Assembly (NCBI RefSeq): GCF_003952665.1
Contig: NZ_CP017946.1
Location: 5,599,001 to 5,663,000 of the forward strand
DNA length: 64,000 nt
Origin: Bosea sp. Tri-49
GTDB lineage: Bacteria; Pseudomonadota; Alphaproteobacteria; Rhizobiales; Beijerinckiaceae
Direction: 5' to 3'
In this document: positions 11,610 to 19,829 of the stretch, one piece after another
Layout: the number at the start of each line of letters is the position of its first letter
How positions within the stretch are numbered: position 1 is the first letter of the stretch
Notes under the pieces: generated by a model
Databases searched by the model: none
Told to the model about the DNA's origin: nothing
The model's input: only the letters and a program-made list of their open reading frames with translations
Translations under genes and position numbers: made by a program

Positions 11610-12938
11610 GTGACCACCGGCTTTGCGGCAATCCCGGCTTCCGGCAGCTATGTGCTGCGCAATGCCAGGGCACCCGCCTGCCTGGTCGAGGCCGGCAGCC
11701 TGGCGAGCGATCACAATGGGTTTGCGCTGCTCGACATTGCCGTCGAGGACGGCGCCATCGCCTCGATCCTGCCGGCGGGGACGCCCGCGCTGGATGCCCA
11801 GCCCGCGCTCGATCTCGATGGCGGCATGACGCTGCCGCGATTGGTCGACGTCCACACCCATCTCGACAAGGGCCATATCTGGCCGCGCCGGCCCAATCCC
11901 GACGGCAGCTTCATGGGCGCGCTGAGCGCGGTCGCAGCCGATCGCGAGGCGAACTGGTCGGCTGGTGACGTACGGGCGCGGATGGAATTCGGCCTGCGCT
12001 GCGCCCATGCCCATGGTACGGCGGCGATCCGCACCCATCTCGACTCGCTCGGCAAGCAGATCGAGATCTCTTGGCCTGTCTATGCCGAGCTGCGGGCCGA
12101 ATGGGCCGGGCGCATTGCCTTGCAGGCGTCACCGCTGTTTGGTGTCGATGCGGTCGCCGATCCCGCGCATATGCAGGCGATCGTGCGCGCCATCACGACC
12201 CATGGCGACCGCCTGCTCGGCGCCGTCACTTATATGGTGCCGGAGCTCGATGCCGCGCTCGACACACTGTTCCGAACCGCGATCGAAAACGGCTTCGATC
12301 TCGACTTCCATGTCGACGAGACCAATGATCCGGCGGCGCGTTCGCTCGAACACATCGCCGATGCGGCGCTGCGCCATCGCTTTACCGGCAAGATCCTGGC
12401 CGGGCATTGCTGCTCGCTCTCGCTGCAGCAGCCGCAAGACGAGGCGCGCATTATCGCCAAGGTCAGGGAGGCCGGCATCGCTGTGGTCTCGCTGCCGATG
12501 TGCAACATGTATCTGCAGGACCGGCAGCTGGGACGCACGCCGCGCTGGCGCGGCGTCACTGCGCTGCACGAGCTGAAGGCTGCTGGTGTGCCGGTGACGA
12601 TTGCCTCCGACAACACCCGCGACCCGTTCTACGCTTATGGCGATCTCGACCTCGTCGAGACGCTGCGCGAGGGCACCCGCATCCTCCAGCTCGACCATTC
12701 CGACCGCGACTGGGCGAAGGCGATCGCGGCGACGCCGGCCGAGATCATGGGGCTCTCAGGCGCCGGTCGCATTGCGGTAGGCGGCCCTGCCGACCTGATC
12801 CTCACCCGTGCCCGCGACTGGACCGAATTCTTCGCTCGGCCGCAGGCCGATCGGACCGTGCTGGTCAACGGCCGCGCCATCGACCGGACCTTGCCCGATT
12901 ATCGTGAACTCGATCACCTTATGAGCCGCTCCGCATGA
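11610..12938 (+). CDS. Cytosine-deaminase-like amidohydrolase
   Basis: Metal-dependent amidohydrolase resembling CodA, which hydrolyses cytosine to uracil and ammonia; the real substrate is not known. About 442 residues from a GTG at 11610; an in-frame upstream start at 11541 is possible but adds non-family sequence. Metal and catalytic residues are visible: VDVHTHLDKGHIW (HxH), FHVDETND (His), LAGHCCSLS (His) and IASDNTRDPF (Asp). The C-terminal composite domain ends in VLVNGRA. Its TGA overlaps the next gene's ATG (ATGA at 12935), so it is translationally coupled to an FAD oxidase, which is not the usual CodA setting. Confidence 0.75.
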   Translation: MTTGFAAIPASGSYVLRNARAPACLVEAGSLASDHNGFALLDIAVEDGAIASILPAGTPALDAQPALDLDGGMTLPRLVDVHTHLDKGHIWPRRPNPDGSFMGALSAVAADREANWSAGDVRARMEFGLRCAHAHGTAAIRTHLDSLGKQIEISWPVYAELRAEWAGRIALQASPLFGVDAVADPAHMQAIVRAITTHGDRLLGAVTYMVPELDAALDTLFRTAIENGFDLDFHVDETNDPAARSLEHIADAALRHRFTGKILAGHCCSLSLQQPQDEARIIAKVREAGIAVVSLPMCNMYLQDRQLGRTPRWRGVTALHELKAAGVPVTIASDNTRDPFYAYGDLDLVETLREGTRILQLDHSDRDWAKAIAATPAEIMGLSGAGRIAVGGPADLILTRARDWTEFFARPQADRTVLVNGRAIDRTLPDYRELDHLMSRSA

Positions 12939-14362
12939 CCGCACGCTACGATATCGACGCCCTGAAGCGCCGCCTGAGCGGCATCCGCACCGAGGACAAT
13001 CCGGCGCTGGTCAAGCAGAAGAGCCGCGATTTCTTCTGGTACTCGCCGAAGTTGAAGCGTCAGCTCGATCATGTCGTCGCCGATATCATCGTCTCGCCGA
13101 CGAGCGAGGCACAGGTGCTCGAGACGCTCTCGGCCGCGCATGCGCTCGGCATTCCCGTGACGCCGCGCGGCACCGGCACCGGCAATTACGGCCAGGCGAT
13201 GCCGCTCTCGGGCGGCATCGTGCTCGACCTCTCCGGCTTCAACAAGGTGACCAGCATCGAGGCCGGGCGCTATGTTGCCGAGCCTGGCGCCGTGCTGGCG
13301 AAGATCGACCAGGAGACCCGGGCTCATTCGCGCCAGGAGATCAGGCTGCACCCCTCGACCTATCACACCGCCTCGGTCGGCGGCTTCATCGCCGGCGGCT
13401 CCGGCGGTGTCGGCTCAATCAAATGGGGCGGGTTGCGCGACTGGGGCAACATCATCTCGCTGCGCGTCGCGACCATGGAGGGCGCGCCGCGCATCCTCGA
13501 GCTTCAGGGCGAGGACCTGCACAAGGTCGCCCATGCCTATGGCACCAATGGCATCATCACTGAGGTCGAGATGCCGCTCGGTCCCGCCTATGCCTGGGTC
13601 GACGTCATTCTTGGTTTTGGCGACCTGCGGGCGGCGACCGAATTCGCCAACGCGCTCGGCGAGCAGGACGGGCTGGCGCTGAAGAACCTCGCGGTGGTCG
13701 CGGCGCCCGCGCCGCATGACTATTTCCTGCGCCACCGGAAGTTCCTGCCGCGCGAGAGCCATTGCGTCATGGTGATGGTCGCTGATTTCGCCGTCGAGTC
13801 GATGCTGGCCTTCGCCCGCCGCTTCGGCGGCTCGCAGCTGCTGATGCGCTCCGACAGACTGACGGCGGAGGAGGCCAAGGGCCTGCCGCCGACCTTTGAG
13901 CTCGGCTGGAACCACACGACCTTGCGGGCGCTGCGCGTCGATCCCTCGATCACCTATCTGCAGGTGCTCTATCCCTTCCCGAACCAGGTCGATCTCGTCG
14001 ACAAGATCCATGCCCGTTTCGGCGACGAGGTCACCTGCCATCTCGAATTCGTTCGCTTCGACGGCAAGATCACCTGCTTCGGCCTGCCGCTGGTGCGCTT
14101 CACCAGCGAGGAGCGCCTGGAAGAGATCATGGCGATCCATGAGGAGATGGGCGCGCCGATTTTCAACCCGCACCGCTACACGCTGGAGGAGGGCGGGATG
14201 AAGCAGACCGACGAGGTCCAGCTCGCATTCAAGCGCGAGGCCGATCCGCAGGGGCTGCTCAACCCCGGCAAGATGATCGCCTGGGAGGACCCGAACTACG
14301 ATTATCGCTCGGGCAAGACCTTCCTGTTCAAGGCTCTCGGCGAAGCCGGCGTCGGCGCCTGA
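12935..14362 (+). CDS. FAD-binding oxidase, GlcD/D-lactate-dehydrogenase type
   Basis: 475-residue flavoprotein of the VAO/PCMH family. The FAD pyrophosphate loop is in PRGTGTGNYGQAMPLSGG, preceded by the VxPxSExQV-like strand SPTSEAQVLETL. The C-terminal domain ends in the family signature DPQGLLNPGKMI. Homologues oxidise 2-hydroxyacids or related alcohols and pass electrons to quinone or an unknown acceptor. It shares ATGA with the amidohydrolase upstream and is 8 bp before a flavodoxin-fold reductase, so the three probably form one catabolic unit. The substrate cannot be named from sequence. Confidence 0.8.
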   Translation: MTARYDIDALKRRLSGIRTEDNPALVKQKSRDFFWYSPKLKRQLDHVVADIIVSPTSEAQVLETLSAAHALGIPVTPRGTGTGNYGQAMPLSGGIVLDLSGFNKVTSIEAGRYVAEPGAVLAKIDQETRAHSRQEIRLHPSTYHTASVGGFIAGGSGGVGSIKWGGLRDWGNIISLRVATMEGAPRILELQGEDLHKVAHAYGTNGIITEVEMPLGPAYAWVDVILGFGDLRAATEFANALGEQDGLALKNLAVVAAPAPHDYFLRHRKFLPRESHCVMVMVADFAVESMLAFARRFGGSQLLMRSDRLTAEEAKGLPPTFELGWNHTTLRALRVDPSITYLQVLYPFPNQVDLVDKIHARFGDEVTCHLEFVRFDGKITCFGLPLVRFTSEERLEEIMAIHEEMGAPIFNPHRYTLEEGGMKQTDEVQLAFKREADPQGLLNPGKMIAWEDPNYDYRSGKTFLFKALGEAGVGA

Positions 14363-14370
14363 GGCTCTCG

Positions 14371-14964
14371 ATGCGCGCACTTGTCCTCTACGCGCATCCT
14401 GATCCCGCGAGCTTCGGCGCGGCGGTGCACGAGACGCTTGTCTCCAGCTTACGCCGTGCCGGGCACGAGGTCGACGATTGCGATCTCTACGCCGAAGGCT
14501 TCGACCCGGTGCTGAGCCGCGAGGAGCGCGCCGGCTACCATGATCTCGCGAGAAATCAGAATTCTGTAGCCGGCTATGTCGAGCGCCTCATGCGAGCGGA
14601 GGCGCTGTTCCTCTGCTTCCCGGTTTGGAACTACGGCTATCCGGCGATCATGAAAGGCTATTTCGATCGCGTCTTCCTGCCGGGCGTCTCGTTCAAGCTT
14701 GTCGATGGCTCGATCCGCCCCAACCTCTGGAATATTCGCCGGCTGACGACACTGACGAGCTATGGCGGTTCACGCTGGCGCACCATGCTGATGGGCGATC
14801 CGCCGCGACGGCAGATCAAGCGTGGATTGCGAGCGGTCTGCCATCCGGCCGCGCGGGTTTCCTATCTGGCGCATTACGACATGAACCGCTCGACGCCGGA
14901 GAGCCGCGCAGCGTTTCTGGCCAAGGTCGAGCAGGAAATCGCGCGGATTCAAGAGCCTGTCTGA
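14371..14964 (+). CDS. NAD(P)H-dependent quinone oxidoreductase, flavodoxin fold
   Basis: 197 residues of the NQO1/MdaB-KefF-like flavodoxin-fold family; FMN- or FAD-dependent two-electron reduction of quinones. The start, MRALVLYAHPDPASFGAAVHE, has the flavin phosphate loop. FLCFPVWNYGYPAIMKGYFDRVFLPG is the conserved central block: W/PxxxKGxxDRV. It lies 8 bp after the FAD oxidase and is probably co-transcribed; it might recycle the oxidase's electron acceptor, which is inference. Confidence 0.85.
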   Translation: MRALVLYAHPDPASFGAAVHETLVSSLRRAGHEVDDCDLYAEGFDPVLSREERAGYHDLARNQNSVAGYVERLMRAEALFLCFPVWNYGYPAIMKGYFDRVFLPGVSFKLVDGSIRPNLWNIRRLTTLTSYGGSRWRTMLMGDPPRRQIKRGLRAVCHPAARVSYLAHYDMNRSTPESRAAFLAKVEQEIARIQEPV

Positions 14965-15045
14965 CAATTGTCATCAGCTTGTCATGAAGGCACGCGATTG
15001 CACAGCCGGCGAAAAGTATCCGCAACCTTTTCCAAGGGCCGGCTC

Positions 15046-15519
15046 ATGACCAAGTCCCTCGAAAAAAGCGTCGGCCGTGCCCTGCTGGTGACGGCGCGTC
15101 TGCACAGAGCGCGGATGGGCGAGCGCCTCAACGCGCTCGGACTCTTTCCAGGCCAGGAACAGGCGCTGAAATCGCTTCAGACGGCGCCGATGACGATGGG
15201 CGAACTGGCGAGCCTGCTGCGAGTCAAGCCGCCGACCGTCTCGAAGACAATCGGCCGGCTCTCGCTGCAAGGGCTGGTGACGCGCGAGGGCGGCGGCCGT
15301 GACGGCCGGCTGGTTCAGGTGGCGCTGACAGAGAACGGCCAGAAGACTGCGGCCGCGCTCGACGCGGTCTGGAATCAGGTCGAGGAAGAGCTGCTTGAAA
15401 AGCTCGACGCCAAGGAGCGCAAGCAGCTGCGCAAATTGCTGCGCAAGGCGTCGAAGGGCTTGTCCAAGGCGGGAGCCGATGTCGATGAGGCCGATGACGA
15501 GGCCGAGGACGCCGCCTGA
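15046..15519 (+). CDS. MarR-family transcriptional regulator
   Basis: 157 residues with a winged helix: GLFPGQEQALKSL, then MTMGELASLLRVKPPTVSKTIGRL as helix-turn-helix, and the wing VTREGGGRDGRLVQVALT. A long acidic tail (last 25 residues rich in Asp/Glu/Ala) follows the dimer helices. The start is taken at 15046 because upstream codons from 14968 do not look like MarR. It follows the amidohydrolase/oxidase/reductase genes and may regulate them or the EamA transporter after it. Confidence 0.85.
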   Translation: MTKSLEKSVGRALLVTARLHRARMGERLNALGLFPGQEQALKSLQTAPMTMGELASLLRVKPPTVSKTIGRLSLQGLVTREGGGRDGRLVQVALTENGQKTAAALDAVWNQVEEELLEKLDAKERKQLRKLLRKASKGLSKAGADVDEADDEAEDAA

Positions 15520-15575
15520 GATCTGATCCGGCTCCAGCAGCATGACTCGCATGCACTGAGAGGCTGGTTTCAAGC

Positions 15576-15589
15576 CTTAAATCGGTTCA
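15576..15589 (+). promoter_or_regulatory. Possible LacI-type operator (AT-rich TTAAATCG motif)
   Basis: CCTTAAATCGGTTCA lies 27 bp before the EamA transporter start. It resembles sites at 25346, 32401, 35716 and 49224 with a shared TTAAA-CG-TT core around a central CG, as LacI-family operators have. Symmetry is imperfect. It could equally be remnant of a common intergenic repeat. Confidence 0.25.
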
Positions 15590-15615
15590 TTGATAGCTCG
15601 TCATTCCTCCAGAGC

Positions 15616-16551
15616 ATGGCGAGACGTTCAGCCTTGTCGGCCGCTCCTGCTCCGCTTCCGGATACGCGCCGGACACGCCTGACCGCCATCGCCCTGATGA
15701 GTGGGGCGATCATCTGCTTCTCGCTGCTCGACACCTGTGCGAAATGGCTCGGCGGGACGATGCACCCGATGCAGGTCGTGCTGGCGCGCTATCTGGTCAG
15801 TGTCGCCTTGGTTTCGCTCCTGCTCAATCCCTGGAGCCACCCGGGCATCACCCGGACCAAGAGACCCTGGTTGCAGGGCTTCCGCTCGCTGCTGCTGCTG
15901 GGCTCGACGGCGCTCAACTTCGTTGCGCTGCAATATCTGCAGCTCGCCGAGACCGTTTCGATCATGTTCGCGGGGCCCTTGCTGGTCGCGCTGCTCGCCG
16001 GGCCTCTGCTTGGCGAATGGGCCGGGCCGCGCCGGCTGATCGCGATCGGCGTCGGCTTCCTCGGGGTGCTGGTGGTGACAAGACCCGGGGCGGGAGGCCT
16101 GCACCCTGCGGCGCTGCTCGTTGTCTGCGGCTGCTTCTGCTACGCCTTCTACAGCCTGTCGACGCGGATGCTGGCCTCGAGCGATTCCCCGCAAACGACG
16201 ATGTTCTATTCCGGTATCGGCGGCGTCGTCCTGATGCTGCCATTGCTGCCGCTGTTCTGGTCCTGGCCGCCGAACTGGCAGAGCTGGCTCCTGATGGGCG
16301 GAACTGGCTTCTTCGGGGCGCTCGGCCATTGGCTGCTGATCCTGGCGCATCAGCGTGCGCCGGCGACGATCCTCGCGCCCTTCATCTACTCGCAGATCGT
16401 CTGGATGATCCTGCTCGGCTGGTTCGTCTTCGGCCAGATTCCCGACCGCTTCACCTTCATCGGTGCTGCGATCGTCATCGCCTCCGGACTCTATCTGCTC
16501 TATCGCGAACGTGTTCGGCACGTGCCCGAGGGCTCGGCCCGGCTCGATTGA
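15616..16551 (+). CDS. EamA/DMT-family membrane transporter
   Basis: 311 residues with ten hydrophobic segments in two EamA repeats (about 25-155 and 170-300), the drug/metabolite transporter layout. Motifs include GAIICFSLLDTCAKWL in helix 1 and LGEWAGPRRLIAIGVGFLGVLVV at the end of repeat 1. The N-terminus is cytoplasmic and Arg-rich. The transported compound is unknown. It lies after the MarR gene and before a hairpin that separates it from the convergent dehydrogenase. Confidence 0.85.
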   Translation: MARRSALSAAPAPLPDTRRTRLTAIALMSGAIICFSLLDTCAKWLGGTMHPMQVVLARYLVSVALVSLLLNPWSHPGITRTKRPWLQGFRSLLLLGSTALNFVALQYLQLAETVSIMFAGPLLVALLAGPLLGEWAGPRRLIAIGVGFLGVLVVTRPGAGGLHPAALLVVCGCFCYAFYSLSTRMLASSDSPQTTMFYSGIGGVVLMLPLLPLFWSWPPNWQSWLLMGGTGFFGALGHWLLILAHQRAPATILAPFIYSQIVWMILLGWFVFGQIPDRFTFIGAAIVIASGLYLLYRERVRHVPEGSARLD

Positions 16552-16570
16552 GGCCGGCACGGTCCTTGAA

Positions 16571-16592
16571 GCCTCCATCCGTGGATGGAGGC
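16571..16592. terminator. Hairpin between convergent genes
   Basis: GCCTCCATCC (16571-16580), two bases, GGATGGAGGC (16583-16592): a 10-bp perfect inverted repeat 20 bp after the EamA stop and 95 bp before the end of the facing dehydrogenase. No clean T-run follows on either side, so its efficiency as a terminator is doubtful. Confidence 0.45.
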
Positions 16593-16686
16593 CATGATGA
16601 CGGTTTTGCACCGCAACTGGCTACCGGCGGCCCCGTTCGGCACAGTTGTGGCCCGGGCGTGCCCCGTTACGACACAAGCGCTAGGC

Positions 16687-17589
16687 TCAGCCGAGCGAAA
16701 CCTTGCTCTGCCCGGCGACGAAGTCGGAGAGCATAGGCACATAGTGCTCGCCCATGCCGCTCGCGACCGCGGCTGCGTAGACGTTCTTGACCGCTCCGCC
16801 GACGGGATTGGGGACGCCGGCGGCGTTGGCGAGGCTCTCCAGATAGCGGACATCCTTCAGCGCGTTGGAGAGCGTGAACTTGTGTGCATCCGGATCGCGT
16901 TCGAGCACGTATTTCATGAAGGTCTGGTAGAAGCCGCACTCCATGCGTCCGCCCTTGATGACGCTGTCGAAGGTCTGCGGGGTGATGCCGACCTTCTGCG
17001 CCAGGGTCAGCGCCTCGGCATAGATCGCGCCATAGCCGAGCGAGAGGAAGTTGTTGAGCAATTTCATCTTGTGGCCATCCCCGACGGGGCCGAGATGAAC
17101 GATCTTCTGGGCCCAGGCCTCGCAGACCGGGCGGATGCGCTCGAAAACCGCGCTGTCGGCCCCAATCATCGTCGAGAGTTGACCGAGATTCGCCTGGGCG
17201 GGTGTTCCGCCCAGCGGCGCGTCACAGAGGTGCAGGCCCATGGCAGCGAGCCGTTCCGCCAAGGCGACCGTCGAGACGGGGTCGGAGGTCGAGCAGTCGA
17301 CGATGATCGTGCCGGGCTTTGCGCCGGCGGCGATGCCATCGGGACCGTTGATGACCTGCTCGACCTGTGGCGAGCCGGTAACGCAGAGGAAGATGATGCT
17401 CGCCTTCCCGGCGAGCTCCCGCGGGGTCGCGGCTTCCGTTGCGCCCGCGGCCTTGAGCTCTTCGACGGGCTTGCGGTTGCGGTGGCCCATGACGGTGAGA
17501 GGGAAGCCCTTGGCGAGAATACAACTCGCCATGCCTTGACCCATGTAACCAACGCCGATGAAGCCGATCGATTCTTTAGTCGTGCTCAT
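16687..17589 (-). CDS. NAD(P)-dependent beta-hydroxyacid dehydrogenase (3-hydroxyisobutyrate dehydrogenase family)
   Basis: 300 residues. N-terminal Rossmann motif GFIGVGYMGQGMASCIL, substrate motif DAPLGGTPAQANLGQL (DxPxxGG/T in the family) and catalytic lysine in GHKMKLLNNFLSLGY. The family covers 3-hydroxyisobutyrate, tartronate-semialdehyde and L-threonate dehydrogenases. This member lacks the clear LtnD pattern seen in the gene at 18889, so the substrate is left open. It is transcribed divergently from the LacI regulator, a likely direct target. Confidence 0.82.
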   Translation of the reverse strand: MSTTKESIGFIGVGYMGQGMASCILAKGFPLTVMGHRNRKPVEELKAAGATEAATPRELAGKASIIFLCVTGSPQVEQVINGPDGIAAGAKPGTIIVDCSTSDPVSTVALAERLAAMGLHLCDAPLGGTPAQANLGQLSTMIGADSAVFERIRPVCEAWAQKIVHLGPVGDGHKMKLLNNFLSLGYGAIYAEALTLAQKVGITPQTFDSVIKGGRMECGFYQTFMKYVLERDPDAHKFTLSNALKDVRYLESLANAAGVPNPVGGAVKNVYAAAVASGMGEHYVPMLSDFVAGQSKVSLG

Positions 17590-17693
17590 CTTCAGTTTCT
17601 CCGAATTATATGAGATGGAACAAGGGAATGCGGAACGATTTGGCCAAGAACTGGTTGAATGCAGCGGCTTCCAGGCTTCAGGAGAAGCGATTG

Positions 17694-18779
17694 ATGGCTA
17701 ATGACGGACACTCGCGCGACCCCTCGGGGACCGGGAGGGCGGGTGTCAAACCCGGTGGCCGTGGCCGCGTTACCTTGCAGATCATAGCCGACCGGCTGGA
17801 GGTTTCGACTGCGACCGTCTCGCTCGCGCTGCGCGAGAGTCCGCTCGTTGCTGACGGCACCCGCCTGCGCGTACAGCAGATCGCGCGAGAGATGGGGTAC
17901 AGCTACAACCGTAGCGCGGCCTCGCTGCGGACCGACCGGACCAACATCCTCGGCGTCGGCTTCCACGACATCACCAATCCCTATTTCGCCGAGCTGCTCG
18001 CCGCGATCGAGGAGACGGCGACGACGCATGGCCGCTCGATCCTGCTCGGGACCTATGCGGAGAACCTGCAGCGGCAGGACCGTGTCCTCAACACACTCAA
18101 GGAATACCGGCCCGACGGCATGATCATCTGCCCGGCCGGCGGCACCACGGCGGAGACGCTGCAGCACCTGATGGCGGCGCAGGTGCCGCTGGTGCAGCTC
18201 TCGCGGGAGATTCCCGGCATCGGTCTCGATTTCGTCGGCTCGGATGACCGGCACGGCACCGTGCTCGCCGTCGAGCATCTGCTCGGGCTCGGCCATCGCC
18301 GCATCGCCTTCCTCGGCGAGAGTCCGCTGATCTCGACCGGCCGCAACCGCTATCGCGGTTACTGCGAGACCCTGGCCAAGCACGGTCTGCCGCTCGACCC
18401 AACGATCGTCTATTCGGCTTATGGCACGCGCGAGAACGGCCTGAAGGGCGTCCAGAAGGTGCTCGACGCCGCGAATCCGCCGACTGCCGCTGTCTGCTTC
18501 AACGACCTCACCGCCTTCGGCGCGATGCTCGGCTTGCGTCATCGCGGCCTGGAGGCCGGGGCGGACTTCTCGGTTATTGGCTGCGATGACGTTCAGGAAG
18601 CGTCGCAATGGTATCCGGCGCTGACGACGCTGAAGAATTTCCAGGATGATATGGGGCGGACATCGGCGGAGCTGCTGCTGCGCCGGATCGCCGATCCGTC
18701 GGCGCCGCCGCAGCGCGTCGTGCTCACGCCGGAACTGGTTGTGCGCGGGACGACGGCAGCGCCGAAGACATCGCGCTGA
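17694..18779 (+). CDS. LacI-family transcriptional regulator
   Basis: 361 residues from the ATG at 17694, which has a GGAG box at 17681. The open frame begins at 17610, but the extra 28 codons are not family-like. The N-terminal helix-turn-helix is VTLQIIADRLEVSTATVSLALRES with a hinge helix, followed by a periplasmic-binding-protein-like effector domain (TNILGVGFHDITNPYFAELLAAIE, and FSVIGCDDVQEASQWYPALTTL near the end). It stands between two dehydrogenases and beside the ABC operon, so it is the best candidate regulator of the sugar-acid region. The effector is probably a sugar or sugar acid. Confidence 0.92.
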   Translation: MANDGHSRDPSGTGRAGVKPGGRGRVTLQIIADRLEVSTATVSLALRESPLVADGTRLRVQQIAREMGYSYNRSAASLRTDRTNILGVGFHDITNPYFAELLAAIEETATTHGRSILLGTYAENLQRQDRVLNTLKEYRPDGMIICPAGGTTAETLQHLMAAQVPLVQLSREIPGIGLDFVGSDDRHGTVLAVEHLLGLGHRRIAFLGESPLISTGRNRYRGYCETLAKHGLPLDPTIVYSAYGTRENGLKGVQKVLDAANPPTAAVCFNDLTAFGAMLGLRHRGLEAGADFSVIGCDDVQEASQWYPALTTLKNFQDDMGRTSAELLLRRIADPSAPPQRVVLTPELVVRGTTAAPKTSR

Positions 18780-18782
18780 AGC

Positions 18783-18823
18783 TAGAGTATTTTCGCGTTT
18801 CTCCGAAACGCGAAAATACTCTA
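18783..18823. terminator. Long bidirectional terminator-like hairpin
   Basis: A 19-bp perfect stem (TAGAGTATTTTCGCGTTTC, 18783-18801) closes over the 3-nt loop TCC with its complement at 18805-18823. On the plus strand it is followed by AAGTTTTTGTTTT. It sits 4 bp after the LacI stop and 66 bp before the stop of the convergent dehydrogenase, ideal for stopping both transcripts. It is also the left half of a Rhizobiales repeat (next entry). Confidence 0.8.
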
Positions 18824-18888
18824 AGTTTTTGTTTTGACGCATTTTCTTCACGCGAACCGGTGCCCACTTCGCTCGAAAATGCTCTCGT
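18783..18888. repeat. Conserved Rhizobiales-type intergenic repeat
   Basis: After the hairpin comes a stretch containing GTTTTGACGCATTTTCTTC and ACGCGAACCGGTGCCCACTTC, ending in GCTCGAAAATGCTCTC. From memory this text recurs between genes in many Rhizobiales genomes. The end, GAAAATGCTCTC, partly mirrors the start, TAGAGTATTTTC. It is non-coding here. Confidence 0.65.
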
Positions 18889-19779
18889 TCAGGCATCATT
18901 GTCCGGCTTGCGGTTCAGCGCCTGATAGGCGCGCACCACATGCGAGTCGTCGCGCCCGCCATGGCCGAGGCCCGAGGCGGCGAGGAACATCTGGTGGGCG
19001 GCGGCGGCGAGCGGTAGCGCTGCCTTGGCGGCGCGCCCGGCATCGAGGACGATGCCGAGATCCTTGACGAAGATGTCGACGGCGCTGGCGACCGGCGGCT
19101 CGTCTTCCAGCATGCGTGGGCCGCGATCCCTGAGCATCCAGGATGAGGCGGCCGACCCGCCCATGATCTCGAACAGGACCTTGCCGTCGATGCCAGCCTT
19201 CTGCGCCAGCGAGAGCGCCTCGGCAGCGACCGCGATATGGACACCGCAGAGCAACTGGTTGACGGTCTTCACCGTCGCGCCCTGACCCGGCTTCTCGCCG
19301 ACATGGAAGACCTTGTCGCCCATGGCGTCGAGTACGGGCTTGGCCTTGGCGAAGCTTGGCGCGGAGGCACCGACCATGATGGTCAGCGTGCCTCCTTTAG
19401 CGCCCTTCACGCCGCCCGAGACCGGCGCATCGACGAAGTGCCGGCCGGTCTTCGTCACCGCCTCGGCGATCGCCTCGACCTCGCCTGGCGGGCAGGTCGC
19501 CATCAGGACGACGGTGGCTGCGGGGGCGAGCGCGGCGAGCGCACCAGCCTCGAACAGGACTGAGCGGGCCTGAGCGGCGTTGACCACCATCAGCACGAGC
19601 AGGTCGGCGCCTTGCGCGGCCGCTTCCGCACTATCGGCAGCGTGACCACCGGCAGCCACGAGGGCCGCGCGCGCACCCTCCTTCATATCGAAACCGGTGA
19701 CGTGGAACTGGCGCTTGACGAGATTCTCGGCCATCGGCGCGCCCATGGCGCCGAGCCCGATGAAGGCAATGGAAGTCAC
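18889..19779 (-). CDS. NAD-dependent dehydrogenase, L-threonate dehydrogenase (LtnD)-like
   Basis: 296 residues of the beta-hydroxyacid dehydrogenase family. Rossmann motif FIGLGAMGAPMAENL, substrate motif DAPVSGGVKGAKGGTLTIMVG, catalytic lysine in TVKTVNQLLCG, and a GGSAASSWMLRDRGPRML block near the C-terminal half that resembles LtnD. LtnD oxidises L-threonate at C2 in tetronate catabolism. It is the last gene of the ABC operon, 50 bp after the permease, so the imported solute probably feeds it. The exact substrate is inference. Confidence 0.78.
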   Translation of the reverse strand: MTSIAFIGLGAMGAPMAENLVKRQFHVTGFDMKEGARAALVAAGGHAADSAEAAAQGADLLVLMVVNAAQARSVLFEAGALAALAPAATVVLMATCPPGEVEAIAEAVTKTGRHFVDAPVSGGVKGAKGGTLTIMVGASAPSFAKAKPVLDAMGDKVFHVGEKPGQGATVKTVNQLLCGVHIAVAAEALSLAQKAGIDGKVLFEIMGGSAASSWMLRDRGPRMLEDEPPVASAVDIFVKDLGIVLDAGRAAKAALPLAAAAHQMFLAASGLGHGGRDDSHVVRAYQALNRKPDNDA

Positions 19780-19829
19780 GTTTATTGGCCTTGGCTAGGG
19801 GCGGCCGGGAGGCCACCCGTCTTACGACA

